Shown here: one piece after another, positions 8,954 through 17,362 of the stretch
How the letters are laid out: each line of letters starts with the position of its first letter
How positions within the stretch are numbered: position 1 is the first letter of the stretch
Assembly: GCF_011039135.1 (NCBI RefSeq)
Contig: NZ_JAAKEJ010000003.1
Coordinates: 186,001 to 250,000 of the forward strand
Direction of reading: 5' to 3'
DNA length: 64,000 bases
Source of the DNA: Desulfovibrio sp. ZJ209
Lineage (GTDB): Bacteria > Desulfobacterota > Desulfovibrionia > Desulfovibrionales > Desulfovibrionaceae
Translations under genes and position numbers: made by a program
Notes under the pieces: model-generated
What the model was told of the DNA's origin: nothing
What the model saw: the letters and a program-made list of their open reading frames with translations, nothing else
The model's database searches: none

Positions 8954-9684
8954 GCGCAAGCGCGGCCGCAACGGGAGGCCCAAGGCAGGGAGTCAAGGTG
9001 GTGGCCATCGTGCAGGCGAGGCTCGGCTCGAGCCGGCTGCCGCTGAAATCCCTGCTCACCTTGCGCGGAACGCCGATCATCGACTGGGTGACGCAGCGCC
9101 TTTCCCGGGCGCGGCGGCTGGACGGGCTTATCGTGGCCGTGCCGGATACAAAGCTCGACCGCGTGCTCTACGAGCACCTTGAACGCCTGGGCGTGCCGGT
9201 CATGGCCGGCCCGGAAGAAGATGTGCTCGCCCGCTTCACGCAAGCCGCCAAGCAGGCGGACGCCGGCCTCGTGGTGCGCGTCTGCGCCGACAATCCCTGC
9301 ATCTGGGGCGAGGCCGTGGACCGGCTGGTGGAGTTTTACCGCAAGGGCGGCTGCGAGTACGCCTATAACCACATCCCGCGCGGCAACCTGTGGCCCGACG
9401 GGCTGGGGGCCGAGATCCTGTCGCGCGAGTTGCTGGACGAGCTGGACAGCCGGGCGAAGCTCCCCTCCCAGCGCGAGCATTGCCTGAACTACATCTGGGA
9501 CAATGCCGGAAGCTACCGCATTGCGACCTTCGATCCCGAGGAACCGTGGCTGCGCCGCCCGGACCTCAAGCTGGACGTGGACAGCGCGGAGGATTTTCGG
9601 CGGCTGGCGCTCCTGCCGCTTTCGCCTGCCATGGACGCGCGGGAGATCATTGACGCGTGCGACGGGGAGCAGGGCGCAGTTTAA
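8950..9684 (+). CDS. SpsF-like nucleotidyltransferase (spore-coat polysaccharide protein F family)
   Basis: Protein of 244 residues starting with a short variable tail, then VVAIVQARLGSSRLPLKSL, the nucleotide-binding loop of the SpsF/cytidylyltransferase family. Also seen: AVPDTKLDR, ADNPCIWGE and a C-terminal LKLDVDSAEDFR stretch common to this family. The family is thought to transfer CMP to sugar acids, or to act in glycosylation loci with NeuB-like genes. The ATG overlaps the stop of the preceding gene (ATGA), so translation is probably coupled. As the fourth gene of the operon it gives the locus two putative CMP-transferases, which suggests two different sugars or that one has diverged. 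Confidence 0.82.
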   Translation: MSASAAATGGPRQGVKVVAIVQARLGSSRLPLKSLLTLRGTPIIDWVTQRLSRARRLDGLIVAVPDTKLDRVLYEHLERLGVPVMAGPEEDVLARFTQAAKQADAGLVVRVCADNPCIWGEAVDRLVEFYRKGGCEYAYNHIPRGNLWPDGLGAEILSRELLDELDSRAKLPSQREHCLNYIWDNAGSYRIATFDPEEPWLRRPDLKLDVDSAEDFRRLALLPLSPAMDAREIIDACDGEQGAV

Positions 9685-9727
9685 ATGCTTTCTTGCAAGT
9701 TAGGCTACCCAAAATCGTTGGCAGATG

Positions 9728-10043
9728 TTCCTTAAGTCCGTCTGGAGCGAAGCGGAAGACGGGTGCTGGTGCCGGAAGAATCCTAAAAAATAAGATTTTT
9801 CGCTGCTGGCAAGGAAGACAAAAATTTCCGAAGGGAGTGTACTTAAGTACTCGACCGAGGAAATTTTTTTCTGACGCAGCCAGCAGCGAAGCGCTAGCCG
9901 TTGGCGAGTCTGCGAGCCTTACGGAGAGCGACAGCGGTTCCGTTGACTGGCTGCTGCGATAACTAACTGCTGTCTTCATCCGTAGCTTCCTTCGTCGCAA
10001 CGGCTGAAGCAAGGCTGTTTTTGACGGATAATTTCGGCATTAC
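9728..10043 (+). repeat. Dispersed structured repeat, copy 1 (316 bp)
   Basis: Non-coding. The sequence recurs in inverted orientation at 14082-14277 with high identity, except that 9891-10010 (120 bp) is absent from copy 2. It can fold into a long hairpin: outer arms TTCGCTGCTGGC at 9799-9810 and GCCAGCAGCGAA at 9879-9890, inner arms AAATTTCC at 9822-9829 and GGAAATTT at 9859-9866, and a central palindrome GTACTTAAGTAC at 9839-9850. The extra 120 bp has its own arms, AGCCGTT at 9896 and AACGGCT at 9999. No open frame of note lies inside. It fills most of the gap between the SpsF-like gene and the phosphodiesterase. Confidence 0.85.
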
Positions 10044-10128
10044 TCAAGCGGCACAGCAACATCACCCCCTCGCAAGCAGAACAAAGCCTTTCCGCAACCC
10101 CGCAGCCACACCGCAACAGCACGCCCGC

Positions 10129-10163
10129 AAAAAAGCCCCGCCGCCGGAAACCCGGGGCGGGGC
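10129..10163 (-). terminator. Rho-independent terminator of the glycerophosphodiesterase gene
   Basis: On the minus strand GCCCCGCC and GGCGGGGC form an 8-bp GC stem (10135-10142 with 10156-10163) followed by six T (A at 10129-10134 on the plus strand). It lies 27 bp beyond the stop codon. Confidence 0.85.
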
Positions 10164-10189
10164 GTCGTTTTAGCGGGGATGGGCGGGAC

Positions 10190-11572
10190 TTAGCGCAAGC
10201 CCTGCTCCTTGAGGTAGTGCACCACATCGCCGGGGAAGTCGGAGAACAGGCCGTCGAGCTTGATCTCCTTGAAGGCCGTGTCCAGCGACTGGCGCGAATC
10301 CTTGAAGCCCTTGAAGGGCGCGTCGCGGCGGTGCGTCCAGGAATGGACCTTCATGCCGTGCTGGCGCGCGAGGTCGGCGAGGTTGCTCACCTTGTAGCCC
10401 TTGCCGTCCTCGGTGGGCACGGCGAGGTGCGAGAACCAGGGCGCGTAGATGGTGGCGTAGCGGGAGACTTCCGCAATGCCTTCGGGCGTGAGCAGCCACT
10501 CGTGCACGGCCTTGTCGTCCGTGAGGTGCTGCCCGCCGCGCAGGACGAGCATGGCGAGGTCGCCCTTCCAGCCCTTCATGCGCGCGTCGCGCACCGCGTC
10601 ATAGTCGAAGATCTGGAGGATGGACCTGGCCTCCGGGCTGTTGTAGCCGTACTTGTCCAGCATGGCGATGACCGCGCCCGTGATGTCCTTGCCCTCGCGG
10701 GCGTAGAAGGCGGGCTCCTTCACTTCCACATAGACGCCCACATTGCCGCCCGTGGACTTGTTCAGGCCCTGGATGAGCTTGAGCTCTTCCTCAAGGGTGG
10801 GGATCTGGAAGCCGATGCCCGAATCGCCGGGGAAGCGGCCCGCGAAGACCGGCTTGCCGGTCTTGGGGTTGAAGCGCTCGGTCACGGTGAGGCTGCGCAG
10901 CTCGGGATAGGTGAAGTCCACGGCGTAGAAGCTGCCGTCCTTGCGCGCGCGGTCCGGGAACTTCCTGGCCACGTCGGTGGTGGTGTCGAGGACCGGGTCA
11001 TGCATGATCATGAGCACGCCGTCCTTGCTCATGATGACATCCTGCTCGATGAAGTCCGGCCCGAGGGCATAGGCCATGGTCTTGGCGGGCAGGGTGTGCT
11101 CGGGCACATAGCCGCTGGCGCCGCGGTGGGCGGCCACCGCCGGCTTGTAGGTGATGGCGGCCGCCGGCGCGTCCTCGGCGTTGGCGATGAAGGCGGCCTC
11201 CTCCTTGGCGCTGTCCGGAGCGGCCGGGGCCAGTTCGGCGGGCGCCGCCACGGCCGGGGCGGCTGCCGGGGCCGGGGCGGCCTGCTCAACGGCCGGGGCG
11301 GGGGCAGCGCCGGCCGCGGGCGTGGCCGCAGGGCAGGGCGCGGCGGGCGTTTCCGCCGGGGCGTTTTGCGGCGTGGCCGGATAGGTGACAGCGGCCTCGG
11401 GCGCGTCCTTGGCGTTGATGGCGAAGGCGGCCTGGATCTTGGCGAGGTCGGACGCCGTTTTGTCGGGCATGGCGGGCGCGTCGGCGGCGAGCGCGGGCGC
11501 GCAGAAGAGGCCGAGGAGCAGCGTCGGGAAAAGAATGCGCTGCAAAAGTTTCGGGGCCGGGGGCATGGGCAT
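10190..11572 (-). CDS. glpQ: GlpQ-like periplasmic glycerophosphodiester phosphodiesterase
   Basis: Protein of 460 residues. The ATG at 11572 follows AGGAGG by 6 bp. A signal peptide covers about residues 1-30 (hydrophobic LFPTLLLGLFCAPALA). Residues 31-145 are an Ala/Pro-rich linker that contains a duplicated segment (AAFAINAKDAPEAAVTY at about 48 and AAFIANAEDAPAAAITY at about 126). The catalytic TIM barrel starts with HRGASGYVPEHTL near residue 149, then EQDVIMSKDGVLMIMHDP, the metal- and acid/base-site motifs of the GDPD family. It should hydrolyse glycerophosphodiesters in the periplasm to glycerol-3-phosphate and an alcohol. It stands alone with its own terminator. The linker makes it about 100 residues longer than typical GlpQ. 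Confidence 0.88.
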   Translation of the reverse strand: MPMPPAPKLLQRILFPTLLLGLFCAPALAADAPAMPDKTASDLAKIQAAFAINAKDAPEAAVTYPATPQNAPAETPAAPCPAATPAAGAAPAPAVEQAAPAPAAAPAVAAPAELAPAAPDSAKEEAAFIANAEDAPAAAITYKPAVAAHRGASGYVPEHTLPAKTMAYALGPDFIEQDVIMSKDGVLMIMHDPVLDTTTDVARKFPDRARKDGSFYAVDFTYPELRSLTVTERFNPKTGKPVFAGRFPGDSGIGFQIPTLEEELKLIQGLNKSTGGNVGVYVEVKEPAFYAREGKDITGAVIAMLDKYGYNSPEARSILQIFDYDAVRDARMKGWKGDLAMLVLRGGQHLTDDKAVHEWLLTPEGIAEVSRYATIYAPWFSHLAVPTEDGKGYKVSNLADLARQHGMKVHSWTHRRDAPFKGFKDSRQSLDTAFKEIKLDGLFSDFPGDVVHYLKEQGLR

Positions 11573-11729
11573 GGAACACCTCCTGGCAAGTGCCGGGGAA
11601 AAGGGGGGAGCGGTGGGGACGCGGCCCGGCCGCGCGGCACTGATACGCGTCGCCGGCGGGCCTGCCCCCAGCATAGGCGAAAGCGGCGTTGCGCGGCAAT
11701 GCTTTTTTTGCGCGGCCGCGGCCTTGCGG

Positions 11730-11758
11730 TTGACTTCGGGCTGGCGCGCGGCTAGAAA
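11730..11758 (+). promoter_or_regulatory. Candidate sigma-70 promoter of typA
   Basis: TTGACT at 11730-11735 and TAGAAA at 11753-11758 are separated by exactly 17 bp and lie about 90 bp before typA, in the gap between two divergent genes. Confidence 0.6.
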
Positions 11759-11850
11759 AAACGCGGCCTTGCGGGCGCGCCCCGCACTGGGCTCCGGCCC
11801 CGGATTTCGCGCCCGGGGCGCCTCCTTCCTCTCATTTCCCGGGACACTTC

Positions 11851-13686
<1,836 letters not shown>

Positions 13687-13727
13687 GCCACATCCGCCGC
13701 CATTGCGGCTCAAAACAGGAGGATGCC

Positions 13728-14033
13728 ATGATCCGGCACATCGTCTGGTGGACGCTCAAGGAACACGCCCATGGCCGCAGCGCGGCCGAAAACGCCCAGC
13801 ACCTCGTCAACGCGTCGGCCATGCTGCACGGCATGCCGTCCGTGCGCTCGGTGGAGGTCTCCTGCCTCATCCAGCCCACGAGCACGGTGCCCGCGCAGGT
13901 GGTGCTCCAGTCCTCGCATGACGACATGGCCGCGCTCAAGGCCTATGCCGAGGACCCGGTGCATCTCCAGTTCGCGGAACAGGTCAAGGCCGTGGCCTCC
14001 TCGCGCAACGCCCTCGACTATTCGGTGGAATAA
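13728..14033 (+). CDS. Stress-responsive A/B barrel (Dabb) domain protein
   Basis: Protein of 101 residues. It begins MIRHIVWWTLKE, the characteristic first strand of the Dabb ferredoxin-like barrel, and has the late His/Phe region HLQFAEQVKAVASSR typical of the family; usual length is about 100 residues. Dabb proteins form homodimers; bacterial members mostly have unknown roles. The ATG follows AACAGGAGG by 5 bp. It sits 41 bp behind typA. Confidence 0.85.
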   Translation: MIRHIVWWTLKEHAHGRSAAENAQHLVNASAMLHGMPSVRSVEVSCLIQPTSTVPAQVVLQSSHDDMAALKAYAEDPVHLQFAEQVKAVASSRNALDYSVE

Positions 14034-14081
14034 GAAGGCTTTGTTATACCAGTGAGTTGACAGTGCGCCTGTGCTGCGGGG

Positions 14082-14277
14082 GTAACGCCGAAATTATCCG
14101 TCAAAAACAGCCTTTTCGGCGCTGGCCGCGTCAGAGAAAAATTTCCTCGGTCGAGTACTGAAGTACACTCCCTTCGGAAATTTTTATCTTCCTTGCCAGC
14201 CCCGAAAAATCTTATTTTTTAGGATTCTTCCGGCACCAGCACCCGTCTTCCGCTTCGCTCCAGACGGAATGAAGGAA
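14082..14277 (-). repeat. Dispersed structured repeat, copy 2 (196 bp, inverted relative to copy 1)
   Basis: Inverted copy of the element at 9728-10043, lacking the 120-bp internal segment. The hairpin is kept: outer arms TTCGGCGCTGGC at 14115-14126 and GCCAGCCCCGAA at 14195-14206 pair at 11 of 12 positions. Relative to copy 1, one outer base pair has changed on both sides (C-G to G-C), while the neighbouring pair has become a mismatch. Inner arms AAATTTCC/GGAAATTT are unchanged and the central palindrome differs by one base in its loop. It fills the gap after the Dabb gene. Confidence 0.85.
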
Positions 14278-14345
14278 TAATCTGTCAACTGCCTTGTATA
14301 ACACAGCCAATAAGAAAGGTTCGGCCCCGCTTCACGGGGGCGCTC

Positions 14346-14383
14346 CCAAGGCGCGCACCGCGTTTTGCGGCGGCGCGCCTTGG
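14346..14383. terminator. Strong inverted repeat downstream of the FeoB-associated gene, possible terminator
   Basis: CCAAGGCGCGC at 14346-14356 and GCGCGCCTTGG at 14373-14383 form a perfect 11-bp stem. It lies 18 bp beyond the stop of the minus-strand gene at 14401, where a terminator would be expected, but there is no T-run directly after it. Confidence 0.5.
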
Positions 14384-14400
14384 CATTTAAGCGGGCGCCT

Positions 14401-14580
14401 TTAGCGGCGCGGGCGCAGCTCCTCGATCTGTTTCCGCTCCGGGCAGGCGGCGGGGTCGCAGCAGTTGGTCTTGGAGCAGCCCGGGCAGGCCTTGCTTTTA
14501 ACGGCGCGCAGAAAGCGGCGCCCCATGAAGAGGGCGGCCACGGCCACACAGATGATGACGATAGCCAGCTGGATATTCAT
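14401..14580 (-). CDS. FeoB-associated Cys-rich membrane protein
   Basis: Small protein of 59 residues. The ATG at 14580 follows AAGGAAGGAG. One membrane segment (IQLAIVIICVAVAALFM, residues 3-19) is followed by a basic stretch and a cysteine cluster CPGCSKTNCCDPAAC near residues 34-48. This layout matches the FeoB-associated Cys-rich proteins found beside ferrous-iron transport genes in anaerobes; the role is not settled but is tied to Fe(II) uptake. No feoA or feoB is in this window. It lies downstream of fur on the same strand, 228 bp away, with a possible Fur-box-like site in between, which supports an iron connection. Confidence 0.75.
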   Translation of the reverse strand: MNIQLAIVIICVAVAALFMGRRFLRAVKSKACPGCSKTNCCDPAACPERKQIEELRPRR

Positions 14581-14716
14581 TGCTCCTTCCTTGCTTGAGC
14601 GCTTGGGAAATAGTGTGCGCCGGCCGGGCACAGCGGCCGGGCGCAGGTCAGGGGATATCCCTCAGCGGGCAGGCCGCAGAGGCGCAGGTCCGCAGCGCTG
14701 ACTGCATCCTGCACGA

Positions 14717-14739
14717 AATGAAAATGAATGTCAATTTTT
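14717..14739. promoter_or_regulatory. Possible Fur-box-like site
   Basis: AATGAAAATGAATGTCA within an AT-rich patch matches about 12 of 17 positions of the classical Fur box half pattern. It lies between fur and the FeoB-associated gene. Visual match only. Confidence 0.35.
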
Positions 14740-14808
14740 ATGGCGGCTGGGGAAAGACGCCGGGTGACTCCATCCCGGCGGGGGCTGTGTGCCTCCTGAC
14801 GCGGCCGT

Positions 14809-15270
14809 TCAGGCGGGTTTTTCCGCGGCCTGTTTTTCCCGGCAGGCGCGGCAATAGCCGTACATGTTGTGCAGGTGGCCGGTGAGGCTGAAGCCCTCGG
14901 CCTCGGCGAGCTCGCGCTGGAGCTTTTCGATGCGCGGGTCGCAGATCTCCACAATGGCGCCGCAGCCGAGGCACACGAGGTGGTCGTGGTGGCTCTTGGG
15001 CCGCGCCACCTCGTAGCGGGTGATATTGTCGCTGAACTGGATTTCCGTGGCGAGGCCCGCGTCGCAGAGGAGCTTCAGGGTGCGGTAGACCGTGGTCTGG
15101 CCGATGCCCGCATCCTGCTTGAGGACATACTGGTAAAACTCTTCCAGCGAATGGTGCCCGGGCAGCTCGAAAAAGGCCTGGGCGATGGTGCGGCGCTGGG
15201 CCGTGGTGTTGAGCCCGCGCCGGTTCATGAAGTCGAGAAACGCGTCCAGGGGCGTGGCGGGTGTGGTCAT
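14809..15270 (-). CDS. fur: Ferric uptake regulator family protein Fur
   Basis: Protein of 153 residues, normal Fur length. An N-terminal winged helix includes TTAQRRTIAQAF and the recognition region GIGQTTVYRTLKLLCDAGL. The metal and dimerisation half has KSHHDHLVCLGCG (the HHxHxxCxxC signature) and YCRACREK near the end, giving two CxxC pairs for structural zinc. The ATG at 15270 follows GGAG, preferred over an in-frame ATG at 15300. The family represses iron-uptake genes with Fe(II) bound; PerR or Zur function cannot be excluded by eye. The nearest downstream gene codes for a FeoB-associated protein, in line with Fur. Confidence 0.9.
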   Translation of the reverse strand: MTTPATPLDAFLDFMNRRGLNTTAQRRTIAQAFFELPGHHSLEEFYQYVLKQDAGIGQTTVYRTLKLLCDAGLATEIQFSDNITRYEVARPKSHHDHLVCLGCGAIVEICDPRIEKLQRELAEAEGFSLTGHLHNMYGYCRACREKQAAEKPA

Positions 15271-15380
15271 GGCTGCTCCGATCCTTTGGCGTGGGCTCAT
15301 GCCAGGCGCGGTGCGCCGGCGGGGGCTCCGGCTTCAGGATGCCAAAGGGGCGGCAAAAGGTCGAGGGAAAATCCGGGGCT

Positions 15381-16529
15381 TCAGCCCCGGCCCGCGACCC
15401 CGGCCAGCAGGCGCTCCCACGCGGCGAGCAGGTCTTGCGGGGCGTGGCGCGGCAGGGCGCGGCCGGGCGCGCCGTTCGCAAGAACCTGGCCGAGGCGCGC
15501 GGCCAGCTCGGCCGCATCCGGGGCCACGAAGCAGGCGCCGTCTTCGGGGCGGGCGAGCTCGGGGCCGCCCCCGCAGGACGAGGCGAGAAAGGGAATGCCG
15601 CTTTCCAGGCACTCGCTGACCACGCAGGGCGAGTTCTCCCGCAGGGAGGGCATGACCGCGAGCCGCCCGGCCCCGCAGAGATAGGCGCGCGCCGCGCCGG
15701 CATCAAGGCCGGTGTGGAAAGTGGGCGTCACGCCGGCCTGCGTCAGCGGCGCAAGCCACGCCCGCACCTGCTCCGGCGTATAGCCGCCCTCGCGCCCGAG
15801 AAAGGTCACTTCGCGCCCGGCGAGCAGTTCCGGCGGGAGCAGCCGCAGGGCCTCGCAAAAGACGCGCAGGCCCTTGCGCTCCTCAAGGCGCCCGAAAAAG
15901 ACGAGCTCGCGCGGCGGGGCCGTCTCTTGCGGCCGGCGCGGCGGCACGGCGCCCAGGGGCGCGGTGAAATTGGGGATGACATGGCTTTGCCCGGGGAGGC
16001 GCCAGCCGCGCTCCCGCATCCAGCCGAGCAAATAGGCGCTCGGGCTGACCAGAAAATCCGCCTCTTCGCAGCACTGGCGCTCCATGTCGTAGAGCCGGGC
16101 CCGGGGGCCGCCGCTCGCAAGCTGGCCGTTACCCTCGTCCACCCACTGCGCGCTGCCGTGCGTCACCATGCCGCAGGGCGCGCCGCCGCACGGGCGCTCG
16201 CGCAGGAAGGCCCAGCCGTCGGCCATGAAGTCATGGAAAAGGTAGCAGTCGTGCCTTGTGCCGGCGAGGGCGGCGGCCGCGGCCCTGCTGCGGCGCAGCG
16301 AATCGTGCAACAAGAGCCCCAGGGGCGCGATGACCGGCCTGAAGCCCATGCCCTCCCTGCGCAGCGCCGCCGCAAAGGGCAAAAGGCGCGGCCCCGGGCG
16401 CCCCGTATAGTAGACGGTGAGGCGGTGGCCCTTGGTCCGCAGGGCGTGGCAGAGGTTGCCCACGGCCGTGCCGATGCCGCCGTTGCGGGTGAGCGGCGAA
16501 AATTCGCGGGTGATGACGGCGATGTCCAT
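15381..16529 (-). CDS. Glycosyltransferase family 4 (GT-B)
   Basis: Protein of 382 residues. The N-terminal Rossmann half begins MDIAVITREFSPLTRNGGIG, where the Gly-rich loop binds the acceptor side, and the C-terminal half carries FFGRLEERKGLRVF and a late SLRENSPCVVSECLESGIPF segment, the E-x7-E donor site of GT4 enzymes. The ATG at 16529 overlaps the stop of the upstream glycosyltransferase by one base (TGATG), showing tight coupling. It is the last gene of the long minus-strand glycan cluster. Donor sugar is unknown. Confidence 0.88.
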   Translation of the reverse strand: MDIAVITREFSPLTRNGGIGTAVGNLCHALRTKGHRLTVYYTGRPGPRLLPFAAALRREGMGFRPVIAPLGLLLHDSLRRSRAAAAALAGTRHDCYLFHDFMADGWAFLRERPCGGAPCGMVTHGSAQWVDEGNGQLASGGPRARLYDMERQCCEEADFLVSPSAYLLGWMRERGWRLPGQSHVIPNFTAPLGAVPPRRPQETAPPRELVFFGRLEERKGLRVFCEALRLLPPELLAGREVTFLGREGGYTPEQVRAWLAPLTQAGVTPTFHTGLDAGAARAYLCGAGRLAVMPSLRENSPCVVSECLESGIPFLASSCGGGPELARPEDGACFVAPDAAELAARLGQVLANGAPGRALPRHAPQDLLAAWERLLAGVAGRG

Positions 16530-17362
16530 CAGTGGCGCCAGAGGCTCAGGAAGCGCTCGAAAAACATGCACAGCCGGTAGCGCGCGCGGACCACGGCCGC
16601 GGAGAGGCATTCCAGCGGCAGCACGAGCAGGGGGTAGAGCACATTGAGCGCCACGAAGCCCGGCGAGCAGCCGTGCTTGCGCAAGAGGCGCATGCGGCCC
16701 CGGGCATAGACGCGGATCTTGCGGCGCATGGCCGGCCCCGCGGGCGTGGTTGCGGGGTGCAGCACCACGACCCCGGGCACGCGCGCGGCCGCGAAGCCGG
16801 CCCGGACGGCGCGCAGGGCGAAATCCGTCTCCTCGCCGGACTGCCAGGGCGTGCCGCAGCCCACGCCGAGGCTCTCGTCAAAGCCGTCCACCACGGCCGT
16901 GACGGCCGTGCGGTAAAACTGCACATAGCTCGGGCAGCCGGTGAACAGCCGCCACTCGGGGAGGGGCAGGGGCTGCTCGCCCTCGGGGAGGGGCCCCGGG
17001 TCGAGGGAGAGGGAGCTGCCCATGAGCACGCCGAGCCCAGGATGGTGCCGGAAAGCCGTGAGCACCCGCGCCGCCACCTCTGGCGTGTAGACGCAATCGT
17101 CGTCGGCGATGGCGAAGCAGTCGCCCTTTATGCGCGCGAGCCCGGCATTGCGCGAGCGCGAGAGGCAGGTGTCCGGCGAGGGATAGGCGCGGATGCGCAA
17201 GCCCGGGAACTTGCGGCACATGCCCTCGGCCACGGAGGGGTCGAGCCCGGGCGCGTACATGAGCACCACCTCGAAGTCCGCGCAGGTCTGGTGCGTGAGG
17301 CTGAGGAGGAAGCGCTCGGTCGCCAGCGGGCGGTCTACCGTGACGAGGATGATGGAGAGCAC
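16529..17362 (-). CDS. Glycosyltransferase family 2 (GT-A)
   Basis: Protein of 277 residues opening with MLSIILVTVDRP, the first strand of GT2 enzymes. It has SRSRNAGLARIKGD and the metal-binding AIADDDCVY (DxD-like) near residues 87-95, then GEETDFALRAVRAG, the acceptor-side ED motif. The C-terminus has a hydrophobic stretch (NVLYPLLVLPLECLSAAVV) that may hold it at the membrane. The start overlaps the end of the ABC transporter gene by 28 bp. Donor and acceptor are unknown; context is glycan assembly. Confidence 0.87.
   Translation of the reverse strand: MLSIILVTVDRPLATERFLLSLTHQTCADFEVVLMYAPGLDPSVAEGMCRKFPGLRIRAYPSPDTCLSRSRNAGLARIKGDCFAIADDDCVYTPEVAARVLTAFRHHPGLGVLMGSSLSLDPGPLPEGEQPLPLPEWRLFTGCPSYVQFYRTAVTAVVDGFDESLGVGCGTPWQSGEETDFALRAVRAGFAAARVPGVVVLHPATTPAGPAMRRKIRVYARGRMRLLRKHGCSPGFVALNVLYPLLVLPLECLSAAVVRARYRLCMFFERFLSLWRH

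Noticed and set aside
4982-8983. A 1333-codon open frame on the minus strand opposite the sugar operon
   Set aside because: It has no motifs or ribosome site and mirrors the third-position GC bias of the plus-strand genes; the plus-strand proteins carry clear family motifs.
4988-9684. Pseudaminic or legionaminic acid operon
   Set aside because: Only PseG-like and cytidylyltransferase parts are seen; the dehydratase, aminotransferase of the PseC type, acetyltransferase and synthase are missing, and the KdnB/KdnA pair points elsewhere.
14401-15270. A feo iron-transport operon
   Set aside because: Only the Cys-rich peptide and Fur are here; no feoA or feoB in the window.
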